Part shown: piece by piece, positions 17,977 to 26,498 of the stretch
Layout of the letters: each line of letters begins with the position of its first letter
How positions within the stretch are numbered: position 1 is the stretch's first letter
Source: an uncultured Ignavibacteria bacterium
GTDB taxonomy: Bacteria > Bacteroidota > Ignavibacteria > Tepidaquicellales > Tepidaquicellaceae
Assembly (NCBI GenBank): GCA_937974175.1
Contig: CALJIG010000120.1
Coordinates: 124,001-188,000 of the forward strand
Reading direction: 5' to 3'
Length of the DNA: 64,000 nucleotides
Notes under the pieces: generated by a model
The model's input: only the letters and a program-made list of their open reading frames with translations
What the model was told of the DNA's origin: nothing
Databases searched by the model: none
Translations under genes and position numbers: made by a program

Positions 17977-19260
17977 ATGCCTGAAAGAATTATAATAGAG
18001 TTCCCCGAGGATAGTAAAAACAACGAGAAAAGCGACAGACTAGAAATAGATATTTATAATGATATTACCGATGAAATATCTGTTGCGCCGGTTGAACCTA
18101 AAGTTAACCACGAAGAGAATAACAGAAAAAATATTCTAGATTCAAAGGTAAACTCTTTCTATAAAGGCAGCGCAAACCTTAACGGATTTTTTAAAAGCGA
18201 TCTGAAATTCCCTGAGGGAATAGATAAAAGTTTCCGAAGAAAACATCACCTAGAGATTAAAGACAATTTTTTAAACTCAGTTTTAGAAAACAATAAATAC
18301 TTCATTTTATCCTCAACATCAGGTAATGTATATTTTGTAGACAGGTTTGATTTCTCGGTAAAAAATAAAATTTTTATAGAGGAAAATGTTTTTGAGAAGA
18401 CGGGTTTAGTAATTGAAAATAAAATTTTTGTTAACTCAGTTAAAAATATTTTTGAGTTTAAGGAAGAAAATACCAATGAAAACGAGATATATTATGATGC
18501 AATCTACTCCAGTGAGCGTGATTATTTTATATGGAGCAATCTGAACCGCTATAAAAATTTAATTTTATTTCTTGAGTATAATCCGGAATCAAAAAAAGCT
18601 TTACTGAAAATAATAGATACGGCAAATCATTTTTCGATAACTGAATTTGAATTCATATCGAATGAATTTCTCTCTGACAGTATCTGTATCGGCGAAGGAA
18701 TGGCTTATGTTCTGAACGACGATAAAATTCTGATATGCGATTTAATGACAATGGACTTCAGAGAGATAAAAGTCGATACTCCGGGATTTTCAACATCACA
18801 CTTTCTTTTTCAGAATTACAAATTGTACTTTGCTAAAGATTTGCAGGAGCTTTTTTATGTAAGCTCTTCCTCTAAAGAAAGCGCATATAAGTACAGCGGA
18901 ATAAAGCTGAATTATATAAACTCGCTCTGCGGCTATGGTGAAAATCTTTTCGTAGGAACAATTGACGGCTGGAAATGCTATAAGAATAACGGGCTACTTG
19001 TGTATTCGTTCGATGATGAGTATGAAAATAAAGTCGAGTGCTGCAATGAAAATCTTGTTGTGATTGTTAAGAAGAATAAATTTGTGATACATAATCTTAA
19101 CAGATTTCAGGAAGCGGAGAGCAGAACGGTTTCCTCCACCGGCAGAGCTGAAAGCGATGATATAGTTTCGGTGATAATAAGTTTTAATAATTTAATTGTG
19201 CTTACGAAGGACGGAATCATTGAGCTGTACGCCGATGATAATCTTAATATTCATATATAA
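17977..19260 (+). CDS. Uncharacterised protein, probable beta-propeller
   Basis: I do not recognise this 427-residue protein. It has no signal peptide. The first 90 residues are charged and probably disordered. From about residue 95 it shows repeated short strands of propeller type (FILSSTSGNVYFVDRFD, GYGENLFVGTIDGWKCYKNN, VIISFNNLIVLTKDGIIELY), with PQQ/WD-like 'what is shown, what it is' strand pairs. It sits 3 bp from Sua5 and 3 bp from the VWA gene, so it is likely translated together with the VWA protein and may be its cytoplasmic partner (inference). Confidence 0.7.
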   Translation: MPERIIIEFPEDSKNNEKSDRLEIDIYNDITDEISVAPVEPKVNHEENNRKNILDSKVNSFYKGSANLNGFFKSDLKFPEGIDKSFRRKHHLEIKDNFLNSVLENNKYFILSSTSGNVYFVDRFDFSVKNKIFIEENVFEKTGLVIENKIFVNSVKNIFEFKEENTNENEIYYDAIYSSERDYFIWSNLNRYKNLILFLEYNPESKKALLKIIDTANHFSITEFEFISNEFLSDSICIGEGMAYVLNDDKILICDLMTMDFREIKVDTPGFSTSHFLFQNYKLYFAKDLQELFYVSSSSKESAYKYSGIKLNYINSLCGYGENLFVGTIDGWKCYKNNGLLVYSFDDEYENKVECCNENLVVIVKKNKFVIHNLNRFQEAESRTVSSTGRAESDDIVSVIISFNNLIVLTKDGIIELYADDNLNIHI

Positions 19261-19263
19261 AAA

Positions 19264-20904
19264 ATGAAGAAAGTTTTTGTTTTAATATTTCTTTTAAGTT
19301 CGCTTGTTGTCTCTGCAAAAGACGGGAACAATTTTGTGTTCATGTTCGATAACTCGGGCAGTATGTCGGGATATTACAGGGAGTCTAACAGCGCATTTAA
19401 GCTCTTTGCAAAGGCGCTGATGAAGAATTCATTGAAACCCGGTGATAATGCAAGTGTAATGCTTTTTACAAAGTCCGATGCATCGAGAAAAATTGAATCA
19501 CCAAAAGTTTTGTTCAGCGGTCCTTCGGCAAATTTTAATGCAGACGGAGTAATAAAAGATTTTAATTTAATGCGCGGCAAGGACGGTGACTTTGGAACGA
19601 CTGATTTAATTGAAGCGCTTGATAAAGGAATCGCAAGTCTTGACGGTAACACGGGAATTATCTGGCTTATTACGGATAACATAAATGATAACAGCGGCAG
19701 CGGCGATTCATCTTATTTCAATACGCTCGCATTTTATCAAAGATTAAGAAGCGACGCCAACATTAAAAAAATTATGCTGTTTCCTATTCCTGAAAAGGTT
19801 ACTGAAGCAGGATATTCTTCAAATGGATATGTTGCGTATGCAATTGTTTACTCAAAAGAGAATTTCACTCAGCTGCACTACGAAGTTTTTGATAAGCAGA
19901 TAAGAGATGTTGGCATTAAACAGAAAGCAATTACATTAAAACCGCAGGATATAGGAACAATTGTACTTCAACCAAAGATAGCTGTCGGCAGAATTACAGA
20001 GGGAAAATTATTTTTTGACGGGAAGACGTTAAGAGGATTCGGATTTGAAGAAGGTGAAAAAGTAAGAGAGACGTTTAACGATCTTTCATTGAAATCAAAT
20101 TTATATCCTTATGTTATAAAAAGCGCAAACCTGAATGTTCATCTTGATGATTTTAAATCATCTGATTACTCGGTGAAATCATTAGGTACTCAGCAGATAA
20201 CTCCTTCCACTGTAAGCAACGTTTCTCCCGAGGGCGAAGTGACGGGATTCAATTTAATTTTCAATCTGCCTGAAATAACTCCGACATTTTCGTTCAATAC
20301 GATTTTCAAAGAGGATTTTTCCATAGGGGGAAATCTTGTTTTGGAAGTATCGCAGACCGATATAGCTCTTGACCAGAATTATATAAACAGCTTTAAAGAT
20401 TTATTCGCGCTGCAATCCATTCCTGAAATTTTCCAGCCGTCGTTAAAGGATAAAAAAATTGTTACGACTATTCCGCTTGAAATAAAAATGAAATACGGAC
20501 CGTGGAGATTGTTCGTGCTCATTGGATTAATAACTCTTGTAGTTCTTATTCTTGTATTCTTTGTGATAATGATAATGAAGAAGAAGTGCTTCACGCTTGT
20601 TATCGATAATAAAGACGAGCAGGATATCTGCCTCAGCGCATTTTCATCTTATAATGTTTCATATAATTATTCATTAAATCTTGGAGTCCTGAAAAAAAGT
20701 TTATTCGGAAGAATAAAATTTGTGTATTCTAAGTTCACAACAGAGCCGGGAAGAACGATAATGATGTCAGATAATCTTACTGTACCTATAGAATATGAAG
20801 ATGAAAATTTTAAGAAGACTTCGGTTCAGATAATGATAAAAGAGACAGCCGGGAAGTCAGAAAGCACGTCTTATTCTGATGACGGTCAAGGCGGTATATA
20901 CTAA
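19264..20904 (+). CDS. Membrane-anchored von Willebrand factor A domain protein
   Basis: A 546-residue protein with a signal peptide (1-18). The VWA domain (about 22-200) carries the MIDAS motif D29-N-S31-G-S33. A beta-rich middle part follows, with one transmembrane helix at about 413-438 (LFVLIGLITLVVLILVFFVIM). The C-terminal ~105 residues after KKK are predicted cytoplasmic and beta-rich. The topology (periplasmic VWA, cytoplasmic tail) suggests a sensor or assembly role. It follows the propeller gene by 3 bp. Confidence 0.85.
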   Translation: MKKVFVLIFLLSSLVVSAKDGNNFVFMFDNSGSMSGYYRESNSAFKLFAKALMKNSLKPGDNASVMLFTKSDASRKIESPKVLFSGPSANFNADGVIKDFNLMRGKDGDFGTTDLIEALDKGIASLDGNTGIIWLITDNINDNSGSGDSSYFNTLAFYQRLRSDANIKKIMLFPIPEKVTEAGYSSNGYVAYAIVYSKENFTQLHYEVFDKQIRDVGIKQKAITLKPQDIGTIVLQPKIAVGRITEGKLFFDGKTLRGFGFEEGEKVRETFNDLSLKSNLYPYVIKSANLNVHLDDFKSSDYSVKSLGTQQITPSTVSNVSPEGEVTGFNLIFNLPEITPTFSFNTIFKEDFSIGGNLVLEVSQTDIALDQNYINSFKDLFALQSIPEIFQPSLKDKKIVTTIPLEIKMKYGPWRLFVLIGLITLVVLILVFFVIMIMKKKCFTLVIDNKDEQDICLSAFSSYNVSYNYSLNLGVLKKSLFGRIKFVYSKFTTEPGRTIMMSDNLTVPIEYEDENFKKTSVQIMIKETAGKSESTSYSDDGQGGIY

Positions 20905-20909
20905 GTTTA

Positions 20910-21025
20910 ACCACAGAGGCCACAGAGATTATCACAAAGAACACAGAGTAAATATAATTAAATCTTTGTTTGAATTTCTAATATTATTCTGTGTTCTCTG
21001 TGTATTACTTTGTGCTCTCTGTGGT
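20910..21025. repeat. Long imperfect hairpin, ACCACAGAGG family
   Basis: The left arm starts ACCACAGAGGCCACAGAG and the right arm ends CTTTGTGCTCTCTGTGGT. CAAAGAACACAGAG in the left arm pairs with CTGTGTTCTCTGTG in the right. The 116-bp unit looks like a non-coding MITE-like palindrome. It lies between the VWA gene and enolase, where it could form a transcript hairpin. Confidence 0.8.
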
Positions 21026-21186
21026 AAAAATCTTCCAAAGTTTTATCTGCAAAATAATAAATCAAATTCTCTTAAGTGCTGAAATTGCAGTATTTAAGTC
21101 GAATTTATACCATTCTTTATGAATTGATTTCCCTTGATTATAAGGTTATTTTTCATATTTTCCAAAACTAACCATTCTATTTATAA

Positions 21187-22473
21187 ATGCCCGCAATTTT
21201 AGATATTCACTCAAGACAAATTTTAGATTCACGTGGTAACCCCACTTTAGAAGTTGATGTAATACTTGAAGACGGAACCTTAGGGAGGGCCGCAGTCCCG
21301 TCAGGAGCATCAACAGGAGAAAGAGAAGCAGTTGAATTACGCGACGGAGATAAGAAAAAATATTTAGGCAAAGGCGTACTCAAGGCTGTAAAAAATGTTA
21401 ACACAACTATTGCAAATAATTTATTAGGGTATGATTCATTAGACCAGACAGGCTTAGATGAGATATTAATTAAATTAGACGGAACAGAAAATAAATCAAA
21501 GCTCGGCGCTAACGCACTGCTAGGTGTTTCAATGGCAGCAGCTCACGCAAGCGCAAATCATTTAAACATTCCACTTTATAAATACATCGGGGGTGTGAAT
21601 GCAAAAACGCTTCCTGTTCCTATGTGTAACATTATCAACGGCGGTAAGCATGCTGATAACACAGTTGATTTTCAGGAGTTCATGATTATTCCTACCGGCG
21701 CAAAAACTTTTTCAGATGCTTTAATGAGTTGTGTAGAAGTTTTTCATAGTTTGAAAAATGTGTTGCACAAACAAAATGCAAGCACATCAGTCGGTGATGA
21801 AGGCGGATTCGCTCCGAATTTAAAATCAAATGAAGAAGCTATTGAAGTAATTCTTGATGCAATTTCAAAAGCAGGTTACAAAGCAGGAAAAGATTTTTAT
21901 TTAGGATTAGATGTTGCCTCATCTGAAATGTGGAAAGGAAAAGGAAAGTATGAATTTTATAAATCACACATTCCGACAAAAACATCTTCACAGATGGTTG
22001 ACCTTTATGCAAAACTTGTAAAAGATTATCCTATCATTTCAATTGAAGACGGTATGGCTGAAAATGACTGGGACGGATGGAAAGAACTAACAGATGCATT
22101 AAAAGGAAAAGTACAATTAGTCGGTGACGATTTATTTGTAACTAACACTTCAATTTTCTCAAAAGGAATTGAGAAGGGAATTGCAAACTCAATCCTTATC
22201 AAAGTAAACCAGATCGGAACGCTTACTGAAACCCTTGACGCAATTGAAATGGCAAAGATAAATAATTACACTGCCGTTATCTCTCACAGAAGCGGTGAGA
22301 CTGAAGATACTACAATTGCCGACCTTGCAGTTGCAACAAATGCGGGACAGATAAAAACAGGTTCGCTTTCAAGAACTGACAGAGTTGCGAAGTACAACCA
22401 GCTTATCAGAATAGAAGAAGAGCTTGGAAGCAGCGCTCAGTATCCCGGAATTAAAGCTTTTTACAATTTATAA
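21187..22473 (+). CDS. eno: Enolase
   Basis: A 428-residue phosphopyruvate hydratase that interconverts 2-phosphoglycerate and phosphoenolpyruvate in glycolysis. It has full length and all hallmark stretches: RQILDSRGNPTLEVDV near the start, GAFAPN-like SVGDEGGFAPNLKS, the Mg ligands in DVASSEMW, SIEDGMAENDW and QLVGDDLFVTN, the catalytic lysine in ILIKVNQIGTLTET, and the C-terminal SHRSGETEDTTIADLAV. It is transcribed alone, 90 bp before queA. Confidence 0.98.
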   Translation: MPAILDIHSRQILDSRGNPTLEVDVILEDGTLGRAAVPSGASTGEREAVELRDGDKKKYLGKGVLKAVKNVNTTIANNLLGYDSLDQTGLDEILIKLDGTENKSKLGANALLGVSMAAAHASANHLNIPLYKYIGGVNAKTLPVPMCNIINGGKHADNTVDFQEFMIIPTGAKTFSDALMSCVEVFHSLKNVLHKQNASTSVGDEGGFAPNLKSNEEAIEVILDAISKAGYKAGKDFYLGLDVASSEMWKGKGKYEFYKSHIPTKTSSQMVDLYAKLVKDYPIISIEDGMAENDWDGWKELTDALKGKVQLVGDDLFVTNTSIFSKGIEKGIANSILIKVNQIGTLTETLDAIEMAKINNYTAVISHRSGETEDTTIADLAVATNAGQIKTGSLSRTDRVAKYNQLIRIEEELGSSAQYPGIKAFYNL

Positions 22474-22562
22474 TTACCAATAAGAAATTAACGAAAACGA
22501 CTATCATTAAATTTTGCATAAAACTATGAGAGACGTTTATATTTTAAAATATATTATACAAA

Positions 22563-23597
22563 ATGAAACTTTCACAATTTAAGTACCCTATTCCAAAGAA
22601 TCTGATTGCAAAAGCCCCTAAAGCTCCACGCGATATGGCTAAGATGATGGTATTGAACAGAGATGATGAATCTATTCTTACTTCAAAATTCAAAAGCATT
22701 GTTGATTACGTTAACGAAGGTGACGTGATTGTAATGAACGATTCAAAGGTTTTCCCTGCGAGAATGTTCGGAACAAAGGAAAAAACAAGAGCGAAGATTG
22801 AAGTATTTTTATTAAGACAATTGAATGCAGAAGAAAATATCTGGGACGTAGTTGTTGACCCTGCAAGAAAAGTTAGAATCGGGAACAGAATATTTTTTAA
22901 TAAAAATCTTTATTGTGAAGTTATCGATAATACAACTTCCAGAGGAAGAATTGTAAGATTTAATGTTACTGAAGATTTTTCTAAAGTAATTGATAAGCTG
23001 GGTAAGACTCCACTGCCTCCGTACATAAAAAGAGAGCCGACTGAAAAAGATAAAGCTGATTATCAGACAGTGTTTGCAAAGAACGTTGGTTCAGTTGCAG
23101 CGCCTGCATCGGGTCTGCATTTTACACCCGAGCTTTTAAAGAAATTAAAAGATAAAGGTGTTAAGCTTGCATACATTACTTTGCATGTGGGACTAGGAAC
23201 TTTCAGATTAGTAGAGGTAGAAGATTTATCGAAGCACAGAATGGATTCGGAATATTTTGAAATCACAAAAGAGAACGCCGATATAATTAATAATGCAGTT
23301 ACCAAAAAAGGAAAACTTGTTGCAGTGGGAACATCTGTTGCAAGAGTACTTGAGGCAAACATCGTAACTACAAAAACAATCCGACATGGAAAAGGCTGGA
23401 CAGATAAATTTATCCATCCGCCTCATACATTAAGAGTTGTTGATAAGCTTATTACAAATTTTCAGTTACCGCAAAGCACATTGCTGATGCTTGTATGTTC
23501 ATTCGCAGGAAGAGATTTTATTATGAAGGCTTACAAGAGAGCGATAAAAGAGAAATACAGATTTTACGCATACGGCGATGCAATGTTAATCGTTTAA
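22563..23597 (+). CDS. queA: S-adenosylmethionine:tRNA ribosyltransferase-isomerase
   Basis: A 344-residue QueA that transfers and isomerises the ribose of SAM onto 7-aminomethyl-7-deazaguanine in tRNA, giving epoxyqueuosine. It has family-standard length and motifs: YPIPKNLIAKAPKAPRD at the N-terminus, VMNDSKVFPARMFG, ASGLHFTPELLKKLK, YITLHVGLGTF and NFQLPQSTLLMLVCSFAGRD near the C-terminus. A terminator follows directly. Confidence 0.97.
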   Translation: MKLSQFKYPIPKNLIAKAPKAPRDMAKMMVLNRDDESILTSKFKSIVDYVNEGDVIVMNDSKVFPARMFGTKEKTRAKIEVFLLRQLNAEENIWDVVVDPARKVRIGNRIFFNKNLYCEVIDNTTSRGRIVRFNVTEDFSKVIDKLGKTPLPPYIKREPTEKDKADYQTVFAKNVGSVAAPASGLHFTPELLKKLKDKGVKLAYITLHVGLGTFRLVEVEDLSKHRMDSEYFEITKENADIINNAVTKKGKLVAVGTSVARVLEANIVTTKTIRHGKGWTDKFIHPPHTLRVVDKLITNFQLPQSTLLMLVCSFAGRDFIMKAYKRAIKEKYRFYAYGDAMLIV

Positions 23598-23610
23598 TAT
23601 TTTTTATTCA

Positions 23611-23657
23611 AAGGCGGAGTTGTATTATAACAAATAATATAGCTCCGCTTTTTTTAT
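23611..23657 (+). terminator. Terminator after queA
   Basis: A long stem (AAGGCGGAGTTGTATTA with TAATATAGCTCCGCTT, containing G-U pairs) is followed by a seven-T run. It ends the queA transcript 13 bp after the stop and just before ispD. Confidence 0.8.
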
Positions 23658-23665
23658 TTTAGAAA

Positions 23666-24331
23666 ATGAAACACATCTTAATCATTCCGGCATCCGGCTC
23701 GGGCATCCGCTTCGGCTCAAAAATCCCAAAACAATTTTTAAAAATTGACGGCAAGGAAATTATTGCTCATACCATTGAGCGGTTTCATTCATTAAAAATT
23801 ATTGATGAGATTTATATAGCTGCACAGGCAGATAATTTTGAGAAGCTAAAAAAAATTATTTCTAAAAATAATTTTAAGAAAGTAAAAAGTATTGTTGAAG
23901 GCGGGGAGACAAGGCAGGCATCGGTGTTCAATGCGCTTAACGTTATCGAATGTGAAAAGAATGATATTGTAATGGTTCATGATGCAGTGCGACCGTTTTT
24001 ATCAAAGAAATTAATCACGAATTTAATAGAAGAGTGTCGTAAGTCAGGCGGAGTTATTCCGGGGATAAAAATAAGTGACACAGTTAAGCGTACAGATGAA
24101 AAGCAGTTTGTACAAAAAACTCTTTCGAGGGAAAACTTGTGGACGGTACAGACTCCGCAGGTGTTCAGATGTGATATAATAAAAAATTCTTTCGCTAAGG
24201 CAGTATCAAAAAATTTTGTCGGGACGGACGAAGCGGCGGTGGTTGAATTTGCAGGCTATCCTGTAAAAATTATACCGGGCGAAAAGACTAATATTAAAAT
24301 CACGCATAAAGAGGATTTGAAAAAATTTTAA
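23666..24331 (+). CDS. ispD: 2-C-methyl-D-erythritol 4-phosphate cytidylyltransferase
   Basis: A 221-residue IspD that couples CTP to MEP in the non-mevalonate isoprenoid pathway. The N-terminal nucleotide loop reads PASGSGIRFGSKIPKQFL, then ETRQASVFNAL, MVHDAVRPFLS and the late GTDEAAVVEFAGYPVKIIPG and NIKITHKEDL stretches. The stop codon lies in the left arm of an AATCACTGATT inverted repeat. The pathway partners ispG (38.5 kb) and ispF (56.6 kb) are also in this window, in separate operons. Confidence 0.96.
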   Translation: MKHILIIPASGSGIRFGSKIPKQFLKIDGKEIIAHTIERFHSLKIIDEIYIAAQADNFEKLKKIISKNNFKKVKSIVEGGETRQASVFNALNVIECEKNDIVMVHDAVRPFLSKKLITNLIEECRKSGGVIPGIKISDTVKRTDEKQFVQKTLSRENLWTVQTPQVFRCDIIKNSFAKAVSKNFVGTDEAAVVEFAGYPVKIIPGEKTNIKITHKEDLKKF

Positions 24332-24424
24332 TCACTGATTTCACTGATTAGGTATGATTAAAATGATTTATTCTCCAAACTTTACCATCATTAAAATCAT
24401 TTGAAATCTGTGTAATCAGTGATT
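24330..24424. repeat. Inverted repeat AATCACTGATT / AATCAGTGATT
   Basis: Perfect 11-bp arms at 24330-24340 and 24414-24424 enclose further complementary ATTAAAATGATT-like words. The element fills the gap behind ispD and includes its stop codon. It resembles the other palindromic insert-like units in the window. Confidence 0.75.
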
Positions 24425-24482
24425 CAAATGATGATTGAATTCTCAATTATTTTTAACAATTTTTATCATTACTTTTGCTTTA

Positions 24483-25514
24483 ATGAAAAACAGTAAAGGT
24501 CAGTTATACATATACTCTCACGTAAGTAAAGTTTTAAAAGGAAATCCTCTTGGTGACCCTTATGAAAGAGAGTTCCCTATATATTTCCCCCCTTCCTATG
24601 AAAATTTAGATAAAAAATACCCGGTAGTTTTTTTCATTGTAGGATTTACGGGTACAGGTTTCAGTCATCTCAACCGCAGCTTTTTAGTAGAAAATATTCA
24701 GGACCGTTTTGACAGATTGATAAAAGAAGGCAAGATGAAGGAAATGATTGTTGTGATGCCTGACTGCATTACAAAGTACGGAGGAAGCCAGTATATAAAC
24801 TCGACAGCAACCGGAAGATATGAAGATTATATAATAAAAGAACTTGTTCCGTTCATAGATAATAATTTCAGAACAATTCCTCATGCGCACTCGAGAGCTA
24901 TATGCGGAAAATCATCCGGCGGATATGGAGCAATGATTTTATCAATGAGAAATCCCGATGTGTTTGGACTGATGTGCACAACTGCCGGCGATGCATACTT
25001 TGAATACTGCTATAAAAATGAATTTGGATTTTTTATAAACGATATTGAACGCTACGGCAAAGGTGACAAAGGTGTTGCGAATTTTATTAAGAATGAAATT
25101 AATTTCAAACAGCCTAAGCCAAAATCATTCCATAATATAATTAATACAATTGGGATGGCAAGCTGTTACTCGCCTAATCCTGCTAACATGAAAACCAAAG
25201 GATATAACTTTGATTTACCTATGGACTTGACTACGGGAGAAGTGAGGCAGGATATTTTTAAGAAATGGCTGAAGCATGACCCTGTGAATTTAGTCGGTAA
25301 GTATAAAACTAATTTGAAAAAATTAAAGTTAATATTTATTGATGCGGGAAAAACAGATGAGTTTGCATTAAATGTAGGCGCAAGGATTTTTTCGCAAAGA
25401 CTGACAAAGAACGGAATCAAGCACTATCACGAAGAATTTACGGGAGGACATTTTAATATTCAGTTCAGATACGACAGAACATTTGAAATGATTTCCAAAC
25501 ATATTAAAAGTTAA
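24483..25514 (+). CDS. Esterase, alpha/beta-hydrolase fold (esterase D-like)
   Basis: A putative serine esterase of 343 residues. From the ATG used here it opens KNSKGQLYIYSHVSKVLKGNPLGDPYERE, as in cytoplasmic esterases of this family. The nucleophile elbow is GKSSGG, the acid is probably the Asp in FIDAGKTDEF, and the histidine lies in GGHFNIQFRY. The open frame extends upstream to a TTG at 24435. That start would add a hydrophobic leader, but it falls next to the repeat and outside the family alignment, so ATG 24483 is preferred. The substrate is unknown. Confidence 0.82.
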   Translation: MKNSKGQLYIYSHVSKVLKGNPLGDPYEREFPIYFPPSYENLDKKYPVVFFIVGFTGTGFSHLNRSFLVENIQDRFDRLIKEGKMKEMIVVMPDCITKYGGSQYINSTATGRYEDYIIKELVPFIDNNFRTIPHAHSRAICGKSSGGYGAMILSMRNPDVFGLMCTTAGDAYFEYCYKNEFGFFINDIERYGKGDKGVANFIKNEINFKQPKPKSFHNIINTIGMASCYSPNPANMKTKGYNFDLPMDLTTGEVRQDIFKKWLKHDPVNLVGKYKTNLKKLKLIFIDAGKTDEFALNVGARIFSQRLTKNGIKHYHEEFTGGHFNIQFRYDRTFEMISKHIKS

Positions 25515-25529
25515 AATAAAGTTTATAAA

Positions 25530-26489
25530 TTGAAGCCACTTGTAATATCAACATGGAAGCACGGATTAGCAGCGAATGATGCCGCTTATCAGGTTTTAAA
25601 GAACGGAGGAAATTCTCTCGATGCAGTAGAAAGAGGAGTAAGAGTTTCGGAAGATGATCCGACTGTTTTAAGTGTTGGCTATGGCGGATTGCCTGATGCC
25701 GCGGGAAGAGTAACTCTTGATGCAGCTATAATGGACTGGAAGGCACGCATAGGCGCGGTGATTTGTGTAGAGAATATTAAGAATCCGATTTCACTGGCAC
25801 GAAAAGTTTTAGAAGATACTGAGCATACAATTTTAGCAGGTGACGGCGCTTTTGAGTTTGCCTTAAAAAATGGTTATGAGGCTGAGAATCTTCTGACGGA
25901 AAATTCGTTAAGAAGATTTAACGAATGGAAAGCATCGGGGGGTGAAAACGCAGAAGAAATTCATACTGATGATTTTTCTATTCTGAAAAGAAAAGCTGAT
26001 TCTATAAATGAAGACGGTAATCACGATACAATCGGAATGGTTGCAATTGATAAAGACGGGCATATATCGGCATCATGCACAACATCGGGAATGGCATGGA
26101 AGCTACATGGAAGAGTCGGTGACAGTCCCATTCCGGGCAGCGGACTTTATGTTGACGGTGAAGTCGGCGGCGCTGCATCAACAGGCAGAGGTGAAGAATG
26201 TATAAGAGCATGCGGTTCATTTTTGATTGTTGAGTATATGAGATTAGGAATTTCTCCTATGGAAGCATGCAAGATTGCATGCGAAAGAGTTGTTAAGCTG
26301 AATTTGCTTTCAAGCAAAAATCGCGACCATATTTTTCAGGTTGGATTTGTTGCCCTGAATGTAAAAGGCGAGTACGGTGCATACAGCGTAAGAAAAGGAT
26401 TTGAGTATGCAGTATATAATCAGAAGGGTAACCAGCTAATCGAAGCTCAGCATTACCTTGATGAAGATTTTACAATTGAAGATTTATAA
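25530..26489 (+). CDS. Glycosylasparaginase / isoaspartyl peptidase (Ntn hydrolase)
   Basis: A 319-residue N-terminal-nucleophile hydrolase of the N4-(beta-N-acetylglucosaminyl)-L-asparaginase type. The precursor is cut before Thr167 in GNHDTIGM, which becomes the catalytic N-terminus of the beta chain. Substrate-binding stretches RVGDSPIPGSGLYVD and GAASTGRGEE follow. It starts at a TTG codon 16 bp after the esterase and has no export signal. The sequence does not separate glycosylasparaginase from isoaspartyl dipeptidase activity, though the match is closer to the former. Confidence 0.9.
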   Translation: MKPLVISTWKHGLAANDAAYQVLKNGGNSLDAVERGVRVSEDDPTVLSVGYGGLPDAAGRVTLDAAIMDWKARIGAVICVENIKNPISLARKVLEDTEHTILAGDGAFEFALKNGYEAENLLTENSLRRFNEWKASGGENAEEIHTDDFSILKRKADSINEDGNHDTIGMVAIDKDGHISASCTTSGMAWKLHGRVGDSPIPGSGLYVDGEVGGAASTGRGEECIRACGSFLIVEYMRLGISPMEACKIACERVVKLNLLSSKNRDHIFQVGFVALNVKGEYGAYSVRKGFEYAVYNQKGNQLIEAQHYLDEDFTIEDL

Positions 26490-26498
26490 TTTTACAGT

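Noticed and set aside
20879..21082. A 67-residue frame behind the VWA gene
   Set aside because: It is a translation of the ACCACAGAGG hairpin element.
24435..24482. TTG start giving the esterase a hydrophobic leader
   Set aside because: The extension is next to the repeat and outside the family's usual N-terminus; ATG 24483 gives the expected opening.
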